Notes: generated by a model not told the origin, from the letters alone. A DNA stretch of 29,021 nt from Liolophura sinensis (GCF_032854445.1 NW_027018417.1:1-29021); one strand, 5' to 3'. Shown: positions 1 through 9,935, numbered from the stretch's first letter. Program-made: numbers and translations.

Positions 1-52
1 TATGGTGCAAACCGCGTTGCTCTCCGACCAATACTTTTGGCTGTAGTGACAA
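1..52 (+). repeat. partial satellite monomer (right end only)
   Basis: Matches the last 52 bases of a monomer (ggtgcaaaccgcg, then ctctccgaccaatac, tttggctgtagtg). Its type cannot be assigned from so short a tail. Confidence 0.9.
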
Positions 53-602
53 TTGAATGATCATTTATGTCATAATCACTTGCCCAGCAACAGCTCTTAC
101 TCCATGGAAATCAGGGAAATTTGCAATTTTTCAACAGCTGCCGATACCTGGCTCAATTCCGCATCTTTTGGCACCTTATTCATGTGGGTCTGTGGTCAGT
201 TGTACTTTTTACAGCAGACTGTATCAAGTACCTTGTGTTTTTTATGTACAAATGGTCTGGTTTTTCTACACGTAGATAAAGACATTGAGATTGTCTTGGA
301 CTTAGAAGTAAGACAATTGCTGGGTGAGTTAAATGGGCTTAGCCCAAAGATTTGACGTCTTCTGGGCTACCAAAGGGCACATAACTTATAGTCAAAAGTT
401 GAATATAGTAATGACCAGTCGCGATTGTACAGATTACAGAGTAGCCGGTTTCAATTAACAAAAAGACCCAGGCAAAAATGCAAAAGTGGAAAAACTGTTC
501 CAGTGCTGCAGGTAAGAGGCTAATTCGACGTATTTTGTGACGAGAAATCGAATGGTGCAAACCGCGTTGCTCTCCGAAAAATACTTTTGCCTGTAGTGAC
601 AA
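53..602 (+). repeat. satellite monomer 1, type 1
   Basis: Type 1 marks: cacttgcccagcaacagc (E-box core CACGTG lost), catggaaatcaggg, gatacctgg, ttattcatgtgg, and cagattacagagtagccgg. One extra c in agacccagg makes it 550 bp. Near copy: monomer 5. Confidence 0.95.
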
Positions 603-1151
603 TTGAATGATCATTTATGTCATAATCACGTGCCCAGCAACGGCTCTTACTCCATGGAAACCAGGGAAATTTGCAATTTTTCAACAACTACCGATGCCTG
701 GCTCAATTCGGCATCTTTTGGCACCTTACTGAAGTGGGTCAGTGTTCAGTTGTACTTTTTACAGCAGACTGTATCAAGTACCTTGTGTTTTTCATGTACA
801 AATGGTGTGGTTTTTCTACACGTAGATAAAGACATTGAGATTGTCTTGCACTTAGAAGTAAGACAATTGCTGGGTGAGTTAAATGGGCTTAGCCCAAAAA
901 TTTGACGTCTTCTGGGCTACCGAAGGGCACATAACTTGTAGTCAAATTTTGAATATAGTAATGACCAGTAGCGATTGTACAGAGTACAGTGTAGCCGATT
1001 TCAATTAACAAAAAGACCAGGCAAAAATGCAAAAGTGGAAAAACTGTTCCAGTGCTGCAGGTAAGAGGCTAATTCGACCTATTTTGTGACGAGAAATCGA
1101 ATGGTGCAAACCGCGATGCTCTCCGACCAATACTTTTGGCTGTAGTGACAA
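603..1151 (+). repeat. satellite monomer 2, type 2
   Basis: Type 2 marks: caacaactaccgatgcc, aattcggcatc, gcccaaaaatttg, cttgtagtcaaattttg, and cagtagcgattg. Copy: monomer 6. Confidence 0.95.
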
Positions 1152-1700
1152 TTGAATGATCATTTATGTCATAATCACGTGCCCAGCAACGGCTCTTACT
1201 CCATGGAAACCAGGGAAATTTGCAATTTTTCAACAGCTGCCGATGCCTGGCCCAATTCGGCATCTTTTGGCACCTTATAAATGTGGGTCAGTGTTTAGTT
1301 GTACTTTTTACAGCAGACTGTATCAAGTACCTTGTGTTTTTCATGTACAAATGGTATGGTTTTTCTACACGTAGATAAAGACATTGAGATTGTCTTGGAC
1401 TTACAAGTAAGACAATTGCTGGGTGAGTTAATTGGGCTTAGCCGAAAGATTTGACGTCTTCTGGGCTACCGAAGGGCACATAACTTATAGTCAAAAGTTG
1501 AATATAGTAATGACCAGTCGCGATTGTACAGAGTACAGTGTAGCCGATTTCAATTAACAAAAAGACCAGGTAAAAATGCAAAAGTGGAAAAACTATTCCA
1601 GTGCTGCTGGTAAGAGGCTAATCCGACGTATTTTGTGACGAGAAATCGAATGGTGCAAACCGCGTTCCTCTCCGACCAATACTTTTGCCTGTAGTGACAA
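1152..1700 (+). repeat. satellite monomer 3, type 3
   Basis: Type 3 marks: ggcccaattcggc, ccttataaatgtgg, gtgtttagttg, ggtatgg, acttacaagtaag, and cttagccgaaag. Shows no difference from monomer 7 by eye. Confidence 0.95.
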
Positions 1701-2249
1701 TTGAATGATCATTTATGTCATAATCACGTGCCCAGCAACGGCTCTTACTCCATGGAAACCAGGGAAATTTGCAATTTTTCAACAACTACCGATGCCTGGC
1801 TCAATTCCGCATCTTTTGGCACCTTACTGAAGTGGGTCAGTGTTCAGTTGTACTTTTTACAGCAGACTGTATCAAGTACCTTGTGTTTTTCATGTACAAA
1901 TGGTGTGGTTTTTCTACACGTAGATAAAGACATTGAGATTGTCTTGGACTTACAAGTAAGACAATCGCTGGGTGAGTTAATTGGGCTTAGCCCAAAGATT
2001 TGACGTCTTCTGGGCTACCGAAGGGCACATAACTTATAGTCAAAAGTTGAATATAGTAATGACCAGTCGCGATTGTACAGAGTACAGTGTAGCCGATTTC
2101 AATTAACAAAAAGACCAGGTAAAAATGCAAAAGTGGAAAAACTGTTCCAGTGCTGCTGGTAAGAGGCTAATCCGACGTATTTTGTGACGAGAAATCGAAT
2201 GGTGCAAACCGCGTTGCTCTCCGACCAATACTTTTGGCTGTAGTGACAA
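1701..2249 (+). repeat. satellite monomer 4, type 4
   Basis: Follows gcgttcctctcc. Type 4 marks: caacaactaccg, acttacaagtaagacaatcg, and gttaattggg. Resembles type 2 in its left part and type 3 in its right part. Confidence 0.93.
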
Positions 2250-2798
2250 TTGAATGATCATTTATGTCATAATCACTTGCCCAGCAACAGCTCTTACTCC
2301 ATGGAAATCAGGGAAATTTGCAATTTTTCAACAGCTGCCGATACCTGGCTCAATTCCGCATCTTTTGGCACCTTATTCATGTGGGTCTGTGGTCAGTTGT
2401 ACTTTTTACAGCAGACTGTATCAAGTACCTTGTGTTTTTTATGTACAAATGGTGTGGTTTTTCTACACGTAGATAAAGACATTGAGATTGTCTTGGACTT
2501 AGAAGTAAGACAATTGCTGGGTGAGTTAAATGGGCTTAGCCCAAAGATTTGACGTCTTCTGGGCTACCAAAGGGCACATAACTTATAGTCAAAAGTTGAA
2601 TATAGTAATGACCAGTCGCGATTGTACAGATTACAGAGTAGCCGGTTTCAATTAACAAAAAGACCAGGCAAAAATGCAAAAGTGGAAAAACTGTTCCAGT
2701 GCTGCAGGTAAGAGGCTAATTCGACGTATTTTGTGACGAGAAATCGAATGGTGCAAACCGCGTTGCTCTCCGACCAATACTTTTGCCTGTAGTGACAA
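2250..2798 (+). repeat. satellite monomer 5, type 1
   Basis: Second copy of type 1. Shares cacttgc, cagcaacagc and cagattacagag with monomer 1. Differs by ggtgtgg in place of ggtctgg. Confidence 0.95.
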
Positions 2799-3347
2799 TT
2801 GAATGATCATTTATGTCATAATCACGTGCCCAGCAACGGCTCTTACTCCATGGAAACCAGGGAAATTTGCAATTTTTCAACAACTACCGATGCCTGGCTC
2901 AATTCGGCATCTTTTGGCACCTTACTAAAGTGGGTCAGTGTTCAGTTGTACTTTTTACAGCAGACTGTATCAAGTACCTTGTGTTTTTCATGTACAAATG
3001 GTGTGGTTTTTCTACACGTAGATAAAGACATTGAGATTGTCTTGCACTTAGAAGTAAGACAATTGCTGGGTGAGTTAAATGGGCTTAGCCCAAAAATTTG
3101 ACGTCTTCTGGGCTACCGAAGGGCACATAACTTGTAGTCAAATTTTGAATATAGTAATGACCAGTAGCGATTGTACAGAGTACAGTGTAGCCGATTTCAA
3201 TTAACAAAAAGACCAGGCAAAAATGCAAAAGTGGAAAAACTGTTCCAGTGCTGCAGGTAAGAGGCTAATTCGACCTATTTTGTGACGAGAAATCGAATGG
3301 TGCAAACCGCGATGCTCTCCGACCAATACTTTTGGCTGTAGTGACAA
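2799..3347 (+). repeat. satellite monomer 6, type 2
   Basis: Copy of monomer 2 with all type 2 marks. One difference seen: ttactaaag for ttactgaag. Confidence 0.95.
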
Positions 3348-3896
3348 TTGAATGATCATTTATGTCATAATCACGTGCCCAGCAACGGCTCTTACTCCAT
3401 GGAAACCAGGGAAATTTGCAATTTTTCAACAGCTGCCGATGCCTGGCCCAATTCGGCATCTTTTGGCACCTTATAAATGTGGGTCAGTGTTTAGTTGTAC
3501 TTTTTACAGCAGACTGTATCAAGTACCTTGTGTTTTTCATGTACAAATGGTATGGTTTTTCTACACGTAGATAAAGACATTGAGATTGTCTTGGACTTAC
3601 AAGTAAGACAATTGCTGGGTGAGTTAATTGGGCTTAGCCGAAAGATTTGACGTCTTCTGGGCTACCGAAGGGCACATAACTTATAGTCAAAAGTTGAATA
3701 TAGTAATGACCAGTCGCGATTGTACAGAGTACAGTGTAGCCGATTTCAATTAACAAAAAGACCAGGTAAAAATGCAAAAGTGGAAAAACTATTCCAGTGC
3801 TGCTGGTAAGAGGCTAATCCGACGTATTTTGTGACGAGAAATCGAATGGTGCAAACCGCGTTCCTCTCCGACCAATACTTTTGCCTGTAGTGACAA
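3348..3896 (+). repeat. satellite monomer 7, type 3
   Basis: Copy of monomer 3, with ttataaatg, ggtatgg, acttacaagtaag and gccgaaag all present. Confidence 0.95.
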
Positions 3897-4445
3897 TTGA
3901 ATGATCATTTATGTCATAATCACGTGCCCAGCAACGGCTCTTACTCCATGGAAACCAGGGAAATTTGCAATTTTTCAACAACTACCGATGCCTGGCTCAA
4001 TTCGGCATCTTTTGGCACCTTACTGAAGTGGGTCAGTGTTCAGTTGTACTTTTTACAGCAGACTGTATCAAGTACCTTGTGTTTTTCATGTACAAATGGT
4101 ATGGTTTTTCTACACGTAGATAAAGACATTGAGATTGTCTTGGACTTAGAAGTAAGGCAATTGCTGGGTGAGTTAAATGGGCTTAGCCCAGAGATTTCAG
4201 CTCTTCTGGGCTACCGAAGGGCACATAACTTATAGTCAAAAGTTGAATATAGTAATGACCAGTCGCGATTGTACAGAGTACAGTGTAGCCGATTTCAATT
4301 AACAAAAAGACCAGGCAAAAATGCAAAAGTGGAAAAACTGTTCTAATGCTGCTGGTAAGAGGCTAATCCGACGTATTTTGTGACGAGAAATCGAATGGTG
4401 CAAACCGCGTTGCTCTCCGACCAATACTTTTGGCCGTAGTGACAA
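3897..4445 (+). repeat. satellite monomer 8, type 4 chimera
   Basis: Left part follows type 4 (preceded by gcgttcctctcc, then caacaactaccg), with aattcggc and ggtatgg as in types 2 and 3. From about 4140 it reads like type 14: gaagtaaggcaattg, cccagagatttcag, and ttctaatgctgctgg. It marks the edge of the 4-monomer HOR. Confidence 0.9.
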
Positions 4446-4994
4446 TTGAATGATCATTTATGTCATAATCACGTGCCCAGCAACGGCTCTTACTCCATGG
4501 AAACCAGGGAAATTTGCAATTTTTCAACAGCTGCCGATGCCTGGCTCAATTCCGCATCTTTTGGCACCTTACTGAAGTGGGTCAGTGTTCAGTTGTACTT
4601 TTTACAGCAGACTGTATCAAGTACCTTGTGTTTTTCATGTACAAATGGTGTGGTTTTTCTACACGTAGATAAAGACATTGAGATTGTCTTCCACTTAGAA
4701 GTAAGGCAATTGCTGGGTGAGTTAAATGGGCTTGGCCCAAAGATTTGACGTCTTCTGGGCTACCGAAGGGCACATAACTTATAGTCAAAAGTTGAATATA
4801 GTAATGACCAGTCGCAATGGTACATAGTACAGTGTAGCCGATTTGAATTAACAAAAAGACCAGGCAAAAATGCAAAAGTGGAAAAACTGTTCCAGTGCTG
4901 CTGGTAAGAGGCTAATCCGACGTATTTTGTGACGAGAAATCGAATGGTGCAAACCGCGTTGCTCTCCGACCAATACTTTTGCCTGTACTGACAA
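4446..4994 (+). repeat. satellite monomer 9, type 5 (single copy)
   Basis: Unique in the window: ttggccgtagtg before it, then gtcttccacttagaag, gcttggcccaaag, and ccgatttgaatt. It lies between the 4-monomer and 24-monomer HORs and is not part of either. Confidence 0.92.
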
Positions 4995-5543
4995 TTGAAT
5001 GATCATTGATGTCATAATCACGTGCACAGCAACGGCTCTTACTCCGTGGAAACCAAGGAAGTTTGCAATTTTTCAACAGCTGCCGATGCCTGGCTCAATT
5101 CCAAATCTTTTGGCACCTTACTGAAGTGGGTGAGTGTTCAGTTGTACTTTTTACAGCAGACTGTATCAAGTACCTTGTGTTTTTCATGTACAAATGTTGT
5201 GGTTTTTCTACACGTAGATAAAGACATTGAGATTTTCTTCGACTTAAAAGTAAGGCAATTGCTGGGTGAGTTAAATGGGCTTAGCCCAAAGAGTTGACGT
5301 CTTCTGGGCTACCGAAAGGCACATAATTTATAGTCAAAAGTTGAATATAGTAATGACCAGTCGCAATGGTACATAGTACAGTGTAGCCGATTTTAATTAA
5401 CAAAAAGACCAGGCAAAAATGCAAAAGTGGAAAAACTGTTCCAGTGCTGCTGGTAAGAGGCTAATCCGACGTATTTTGTGAGGAGAAATCGAATGGTGCA
5501 AACCGCGTTGCTCTCCGACCAATACTTTTGGCTGTAGTGACAA
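4995..5543 (+). repeat. satellite monomer 10, type 6
   Basis: Strongly marked type: cctgtactgac, cattgatgtc, ccgtggaaaccaaggaag, ttccaaatc, aatgttgtgg, gattttcttcgac, and aaagagttgacg. Ends with gtgaggag. Copy: monomer 34. Confidence 0.95.
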
Positions 5544-5573
5544 TTGAATGATCATTTATGTCATAATCACGTG
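5538..5573. other. palindrome cluster with E-box core, representative copy
   Basis: In monomer 11 TGACA (5538-5542) and TGTCA (5559-5563) flank the perfect 10-bp palindrome AATGATCATT (5547-5556). The octamer ATCACGTG (5566-5573) follows. CACGTG is the canonical E-box, and the octamer fits the yeast CDEI consensus RTCACRTG bound by Cbf1-type bHLH proteins. The cluster recurs in nearly every monomer. Types 1 lose CACGTG (cacttg), and several types read attgatgtca in place of atttatgtca. Protein binding is inference. Confidence 0.4.
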
Positions 5574-5705
5574 CCCAGCAACGGCTCTTACTCCATGGAA
5601 ACCAGGGAAATTTGCAATTTTTCAACAGCTGCCGATGCCTGGCTCAATTCCGCATCTTTTGGCACCTTACTGAAGTGGGTCAGTGTTCAGTTGTACTTTT
5701 TACAG

Positions 5706-5814
5706 CAGACTGTATCAAGTACCTTGTGTTTTTCACGTACAAATGGTGTGGTTTTTCTACACGTAGATAAAGACATTGAGATTGTCTTGCACTTAGAAGT
5801 AAGGCAATTGCTGG
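5706..5814 (+). other. exon-like segment between splice-like signals (cryptic, unproven)
   Basis: The segment is preceded by tactttttacag (polypyrimidine-AG, resembling a 3' splice site) and followed by GTGAGT, a match to the 5' splice consensus GTRAGT. A second donor-like GTAAGA follows at 6002 (cag|gtaaga in types 1 and 2). The length of 109 nt is not a multiple of three, so it is not a coding exon unit. Such strings occur by chance; only periodic transcription would give them meaning. Confidence 0.15.
5756..5767. other. interrupted palindrome TCTAC-AC-GTAGA, representative copy
   Basis: Five-base perfect arms with a 2-base centre, kept in nearly all monomers. In type 10 the centre context changes to tctacaagtaga, which keeps the arms. 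Confidence 0.6.
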
Positions 5815-5824
5815 GTGAGTTAAA

Positions 5825-5837
5825 TGGGCTTAGCCCA
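5825..5837. other. interrupted palindrome TGGGCT-T-AGCCCA, representative copy
   Basis: Six-base perfect arms around one base. Types 5, 9', 10 and 13 read gggcttggccc, which weakens the outer pairing. A further gggct about 20 bases on offers an alternative pairing partner. Confidence 0.6.
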
Positions 5838-5950
5838 AAGATTTCAGGTCTTCTGGGCTACCGAAGGGCACATAACTTATAGTCAAAAGTTGAATATAGT
5901 AATGACCAGTCGCAATGGTACATAGTACAGTGTAGCCGATTTCAATTAAC

Positions 5951-5984
5951 AAAAAGACCAGGCAAAAATGCAAAAGTGGAAAAA
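5951..5984. other. A-tract cluster, representative copy
   Basis: Four A-tracts of 4-5 bases (5951-5955, 5964-5968, 5972-5975, 5980-5984) lie within 34 bp and recur in every monomer. Centres at about 5953, 5966, 5973.5 and 5982 are only partly in phase with the DNA helix. Mild intrinsic curvature is plausible. Confidence 0.35.
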
Positions 5985-6092
5985 CTGTTCCAGTGCTGCT
6001 GGTAAGAGGCTAATCCGACGTATTTTGTGACGAGAAATCGAATGGTGCAAACCGCGTTGCTCTCCGACCAATACTTTTGCCTGTACTGACAA

Positions 6093-6641
6093 TTGAATGA
6101 TCATTGATGTCATAATCACGTGCACAGCAACGGCTCTTACTCCATGGAAACCAGGGAACTTTGCAATTTTTCAACAGCTGCCGATGCCTGGCTCAATTCC
6201 GCATCTTTTGGCACCTTACTGAAGTGGGTCAGTGTTCAGTTGTACTTTTTACAGCAGACTGTATCAAGTACCTTGTGTTTTTTACGTACAAATGGTGTGG
6301 TTTTTCTACACGTAGATAAAAACATTGAGATTGTCTTGCACTTAGAAGTAAGGCAATTGCTGGGTGAGTTAAATGGGCTTAGCCCAAAGATTTGACGTCT
6401 TCTGGGCTACCGAAGGGCACATAACTTATAGTCAAAAGTTGAATATAGTAATGACCAGTCGCAATGGTACATAGTACAGTGTAGCCGATTTCAATTAACA
6501 AAAAGACCAGGCAAAAATGGAAAAGTGGAAAAACTGTTCCAGTGCTGCTGGTAAGAGGCTAATCCGACGTATTTTGTGACGAGAAATCGAATGGTGCAAA
6601 CCGCGTTGCTCTCCGACCAATACTTTTGCCTGTACTGACAA
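6093..6641 (+). repeat. satellite monomer 12, type 8
   Basis: Marks: cctgtactgac, cattgatgtc, gtgcacagc, gggaactttgc, tttacgtac, gataaaaacattg, and aaaatggaaaag. Copy: monomer 36. Close to type 15. Confidence 0.95.
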
Positions 6642-7190
6642 TTGAATGATCATTGATGTCATAATCACGTGCACAGCAACGGCTCTTACTCCATGGAAAC
6701 CAGGGAACTTTGCAATTTTTCAACAGCTGCCGATACCTGGCTCAATTCCGCATCTTTTGGCACCTTATTCATGTGGGTCTGTGGTCAGTTGTACTTTTTA
6801 CAGCAGACTGTATCAAGTACCTTGTGTTTTTTATGTACAAATGGTGTGGTTTTTCTACACGTAGATAAAGACATTGAGATTGTCTTGGACTTAGAAGTAA
6901 GACAATTGCTGGGTGAGTTAAATGGGCTTAGCCCAAAGATTTGACGTATTCTGGGCTACGGAAAGGCACATAACTTATAGTCAAAAGTTGAATATAGTAA
7001 TGACCAGTCGCGATTGTACAGAGTACAGTGTAGCCGATTTCAATTAACAAAAAGACCAGGTAAAAATGCAAAAGTGGAAAAACTGTCCCCGTGCTGCTGG
7101 TAAGAGGCTAATCCGACGTATTTTGTGACGAGAAATCGAATGGTGCAAACCGCGTTGCTCTCCGACCAATACTTTTGGCTGTAGTGACAA
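6642..7190 (+). repeat. satellite monomer 13, type 9
   Basis: Marks: gggaactttgc, gatacctgg, ttattcatgtgg, gacgtattctgg, ggctacggaaaggc, and ctgtccccgtgc. Copies: monomers 37 and 52, which have atttatgtc where this one has attgatgtc. Confidence 0.95.
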
Positions 7191-7739
7191 TTGAATGATC
7201 ATTTATGTCATAATCACGTGCCCAGCAACGGCTCTTACTCCATGGAAACCAGGGAAATTTGCAATTTTTCAAAAGCTGCCGATGCCTGGCTCAATTCCGC
7301 ATCTTTTGGCACCTTATTCATGTGGGTCTGTGGTCAGTTGTACTTTTTACAGCAGACTGTATCAAGTACCTTGTGTTTTTTATGTACAAATGGTGTGGTT
7401 TTTCTACAAGTAGATAAAGACATTGAGACTGTCTTGGACTTAGAAGTAAGACAATTGCCGGGTGAGTTAAATGCGCTTGGCCCAAAGATTTCAGGTCTTC
7501 TGGGCTACCGAAGGGCACATAACTTATAGTCAAAAGTTGAATATAGTAATGACTAGTTGCGATTGTACAGAGTACAGTGTAGCCGGTTTCAATTAACAAA
7601 AAGACCAGGCAAAAATGTAAAAGTGGAAAAACTGTTCCAGTGCTACTAGTAAGAGGCTAATCCGAAGTATTTTGTGACGAGAAATCGAATGGTGCAAACC
7701 GCGTTGCTCTCCGACCAATACTTTTGGCTGTAGCGACAA
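7191..7739 (+). repeat. satellite monomer 14, type 10
   Basis: Marks: tcaaaagctgcc, tacaagtagat, attgccgggtg, aatgcgcttgg, atgactagttgc, aaatgtaaaag, gctactagtaag, and ccgaagtatt. Copies: monomers 38 and 53. Confidence 0.95.
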
Positions 7740-8288
7740 TTGAATGATCATTGATGTCATAATCACGTGCCCAGCAACGGCTCTTACTCCATAGAAACCA
7801 GGGATATTTGCAATTTTTCAACAGCTGCCGATGCTTGGCTCAATTCCGAATCTTTTGGCACCTTACTGAAGTGGGTCAGTGTTTAGTTATACTTTTTACA
7901 GCAGACTGTATCAAGTACCTTGTGTTTTTCATGTACAAATGGTGTGGTTTTTCTACACGTAGATAAAGACATTGAGATTGTCTTCGATTTAGAAGTAAGG
8001 CAATTGCTGGGTGAGTTAAATGGGCTTAGCCCAAAGATTTGACGTCTTCTGGGCTACCGAAGGGCACATAACATATAGTCAAAAGTTGAATATAGTAATG
8101 ACCAGTCGCGATGGTACATAGTACAGTGTAGCCGATTTCAATTAACAAAAAGACCAGGCAAAAATGCAAAATTGGAAAAATTGTTCCAGTGCTGCTGGCA
8201 AGAGGCTAATCCGACGTATTTTGTAACGAGAAATCGAATGGTGCAATCCGCGTTGCTCTCCGACCAATACTTTTGGCTGTAGTGACAA
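7740..8288 (+). repeat. satellite monomer 15, type 11
   Basis: Marks: gtagcgac before it, catagaaaccagggatatt, ttccgaatc, gtttagttatac, cttcgatttag, ataacatatag, aaaattggaaaaattg, ctggcaag, and tttgtaacgag. Confidence 0.95.
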
Positions 8289-8837
8289 TTGAATGATCAT
8301 TTATATCATAATCACGTGCACAGCAACGGCTCTTACTCCATGGAAACCAGGGAAATTTGCAATTTTTCAACAGCTGCCGATGCCTGGCTCAATTCCGCAT
8401 CTTTTGGCACCTTACTGAAGTGGGTCAGTGTTCAGTTGTACTTTTTACAGCAGACTGTATCAAGTACCTTGTGTTTTTTATGTACAAATGGTCTGGTTTT
8501 TCTACACGTAGATAAAGACATTGAGATTGTCTTGGACTTAGAAGTAAGACAATTGCTAGGTGAGTTAAATGGGATTAGCCCAAAGATTTCAGGTCTTCTG
8601 GGCTACCGAAGGGCACATAACTTATAGTCAAAAGTTGAATATAGTAATGACCAGTCGCAATTGTACATAGTACAGTGTAGCCGATTTCAATTAACAAAAA
8701 GACCAGGTAAAAATGCAAAAGTGGAAAAACTGTTCCAGTGCTGCTGGTAAGAAGCTAATCCGACGTATTTTGTGACGAGAAATCGAATGGTGCAAACCGC
8801 GTTGCTCTCCGACCAATACTTTTGGCTGTAGCGACAA
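8289..8837 (+). repeat. satellite monomer 16, type 12
   Basis: Marks: gcaatccgcg before it, atttatatcat, ggtctgg, gctaggtgag, gggattagccc, gcaattgtacatag, and taagaagc. Confidence 0.95.
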
Positions 8838-9386
8838 TTGAATGATCATTTATGTCATAATCACGTGCCCAGCAACGGCTCTTACTCCATGGAAACCAGG
8901 GAAATTTGCAATTTTTCAACAGCTGCCGATGCCTGGCTCAATTCCGCATCTTTTGGCACCTTATAAATGTGGGTCAGTGTTTAGTTGTACTTTTTACAGC
9001 AGACTGTATCAAGTACCTTGTGTTTTTTATGTACAAATGGTGTGGTTTTTCTACACGTAGATAAAGACATTGAGATTGTCTTGGACGTAGAAGTAAGACA
9101 ATTGCTGGGTGAGTTAAATGGGCTTGGCCCAAAGATTTGACGTCTTCTGGGCTACCGAAGGGCACATAACTTATAGTCAAAAGTTGAATATAGTAATGAC
9201 CAGTCGCGATTGTACAGAGTACAGTGTAGCCGGTTTCAATTAACAAAAAGACCAGGCAAAAATGCAAAAGTGGAAAAACTGTTCCAGTGCTGCTGGTAAG
9301 AGGCTAATCCGACGTATTTTGTGAGGAGAAATCGAATGGTGCAAACCGCGTTGCTCTCCGACCAATACTTTTGCCTGTAGTGACAA
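8838..9386 (+). repeat. satellite monomer 17, type 13
   Basis: Marks: ccttataaatgtgg, gtgtttagttg, ggacgtagaag, gcttggccc, and gccggtttc. Ends with gtgaggag, as does its 24-monomer counterpart 41. Confidence 0.95.
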
Positions 9387-9935
9387 TTGAATGATCATTT
9401 ATGTCATAATCACGTGCCCAGCAACGGCTCTTACTCCATGGAAACCAGGGAAATTTGCAATTTTTCAACAACTACCGATGCTTGGCTCAATTCCGCATCT
9501 TTTGGCACCTTACTGAAGTGGGTCAGTGTTCAGTTGTACTTTTTACAGCAGGCTGTATCAAGTACCTTGTGTTTTTCATGTACAAATGGTGTGGTTTTTC
9601 TACACGTAGATAAAGACATTGAGATTGTCTTGCACTTAGAAGTAAGGCAATTGCTGGGTGAGTTAAATGGGCTTAGCCCAGAGATTTCAGGTCTTCTGGG
9701 CTACCGAAGGGCACATAACTTATAGTCAAAAGTTGAATATAGTAATGACCAGTCGCGATTGTACAGAGTACAGTGTAGCCGATTTCAATTAACAAAAAGA
9801 CCAGGCAAAAATGCAAAAGTGGAAAAACTGTTCTAGTGCTGCTGGTAAGAGGCTAATCCGACGTATTTTGTGACGAGAAATCGAATGGTGCAAACCGCGT
9901 TCCTCTCCGACCAATACTTTTGGCTGTAGTGACAA
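9387..9935 (+). repeat. satellite monomer 18, type 14
   Basis: Marks: caacaactaccgatgcttgg, acagcaggctg, cttgcac, cccagagatttcagg, and ctgttctagtgc. Confidence 0.95.

Larger units (their letters stand above)
53..4445 (+). repeat. 4-monomer higher-order repeat, two copies
   Basis: Monomers 1-4 and 5-8 repeat in the order T1 T2 T3 T4 with a 2,196-bp period (copy boundary 2249/2250). Corresponding monomers are nearly identical. Monomers 3 and 7 show no difference by eye; 2 and 6 differ at one base (ttactgaag versus ttactaaag); 1 and 5 differ by ggtctgg/ggtgtgg and one extra c. Neighbouring types differ at many sites. That contrast defines a recently homogenised HOR. The last monomer (8) is a chimera, and the order changes after it. 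Confidence 0.93.
5544..6092 (+). repeat. satellite monomer 11, type 7 (reference monomer for motifs)
   Basis: Marks: ttcacgtacaaatgg, cttgcacttagaag, agatttcagg, and gcaatggtacatagtac. Copy: monomer 35, which differs by tcaaaagctgcc and attaagaaaaag. Confidence 0.95.

Noticed and set aside
529-545. Possible CENP-B box (ttcgacgtatttt)
   Set aside because: Only the TTCG and the central A fit; the CGGG half is missing, and most types read atccgacg instead.
5639-5651. RNA polymerase III B-box-like string ggctcaattcc, suggesting a tRNA-derived origin
   Set aside because: Two mismatches to the GGTTCGANTCC consensus, and no credible A box at a suitable distance upstream.
5544-5882. Recurring 100-112-codon open frame on the + strand (TTG or GTG start), also from an internal ATG near 5595
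   Set aside because: It starts at non-ATG codons in most listings and the internal ATG is lost in types 6 and 11 (GTG, ATA). It is interrupted in type 3 and 13 monomers by TAA at ttataaatg. Length differs only because a TGA is present or absent at agatttgacg/agatttcagg. No known domain is recognised, and there is no sign of promoters or selection. It exists because the period is divisible by three.
8945-8970. TATA box (TATAAAT) driving transcription in type 3 and 13 monomers
   Set aside because: A single six-to-seven-base match in an AT-rich unit, seen in only two types, with no other promoter element; kept only as a lineage marker.
8842-9060. 72-codon ATG open frame (+), repeated in many monomers
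   Set aside because: It overlaps the other frame completely, is present only in the types with ttataaatg or ttattcatg, and has no recognisable features. It is a shadow of the repeat.
8974-9267. 61-140-codon open frames on the - strand
   Set aside because: Found only in some types, with variable starts. The longest (14467-14889) exists because of single-base indels in an error block. No family recognised.
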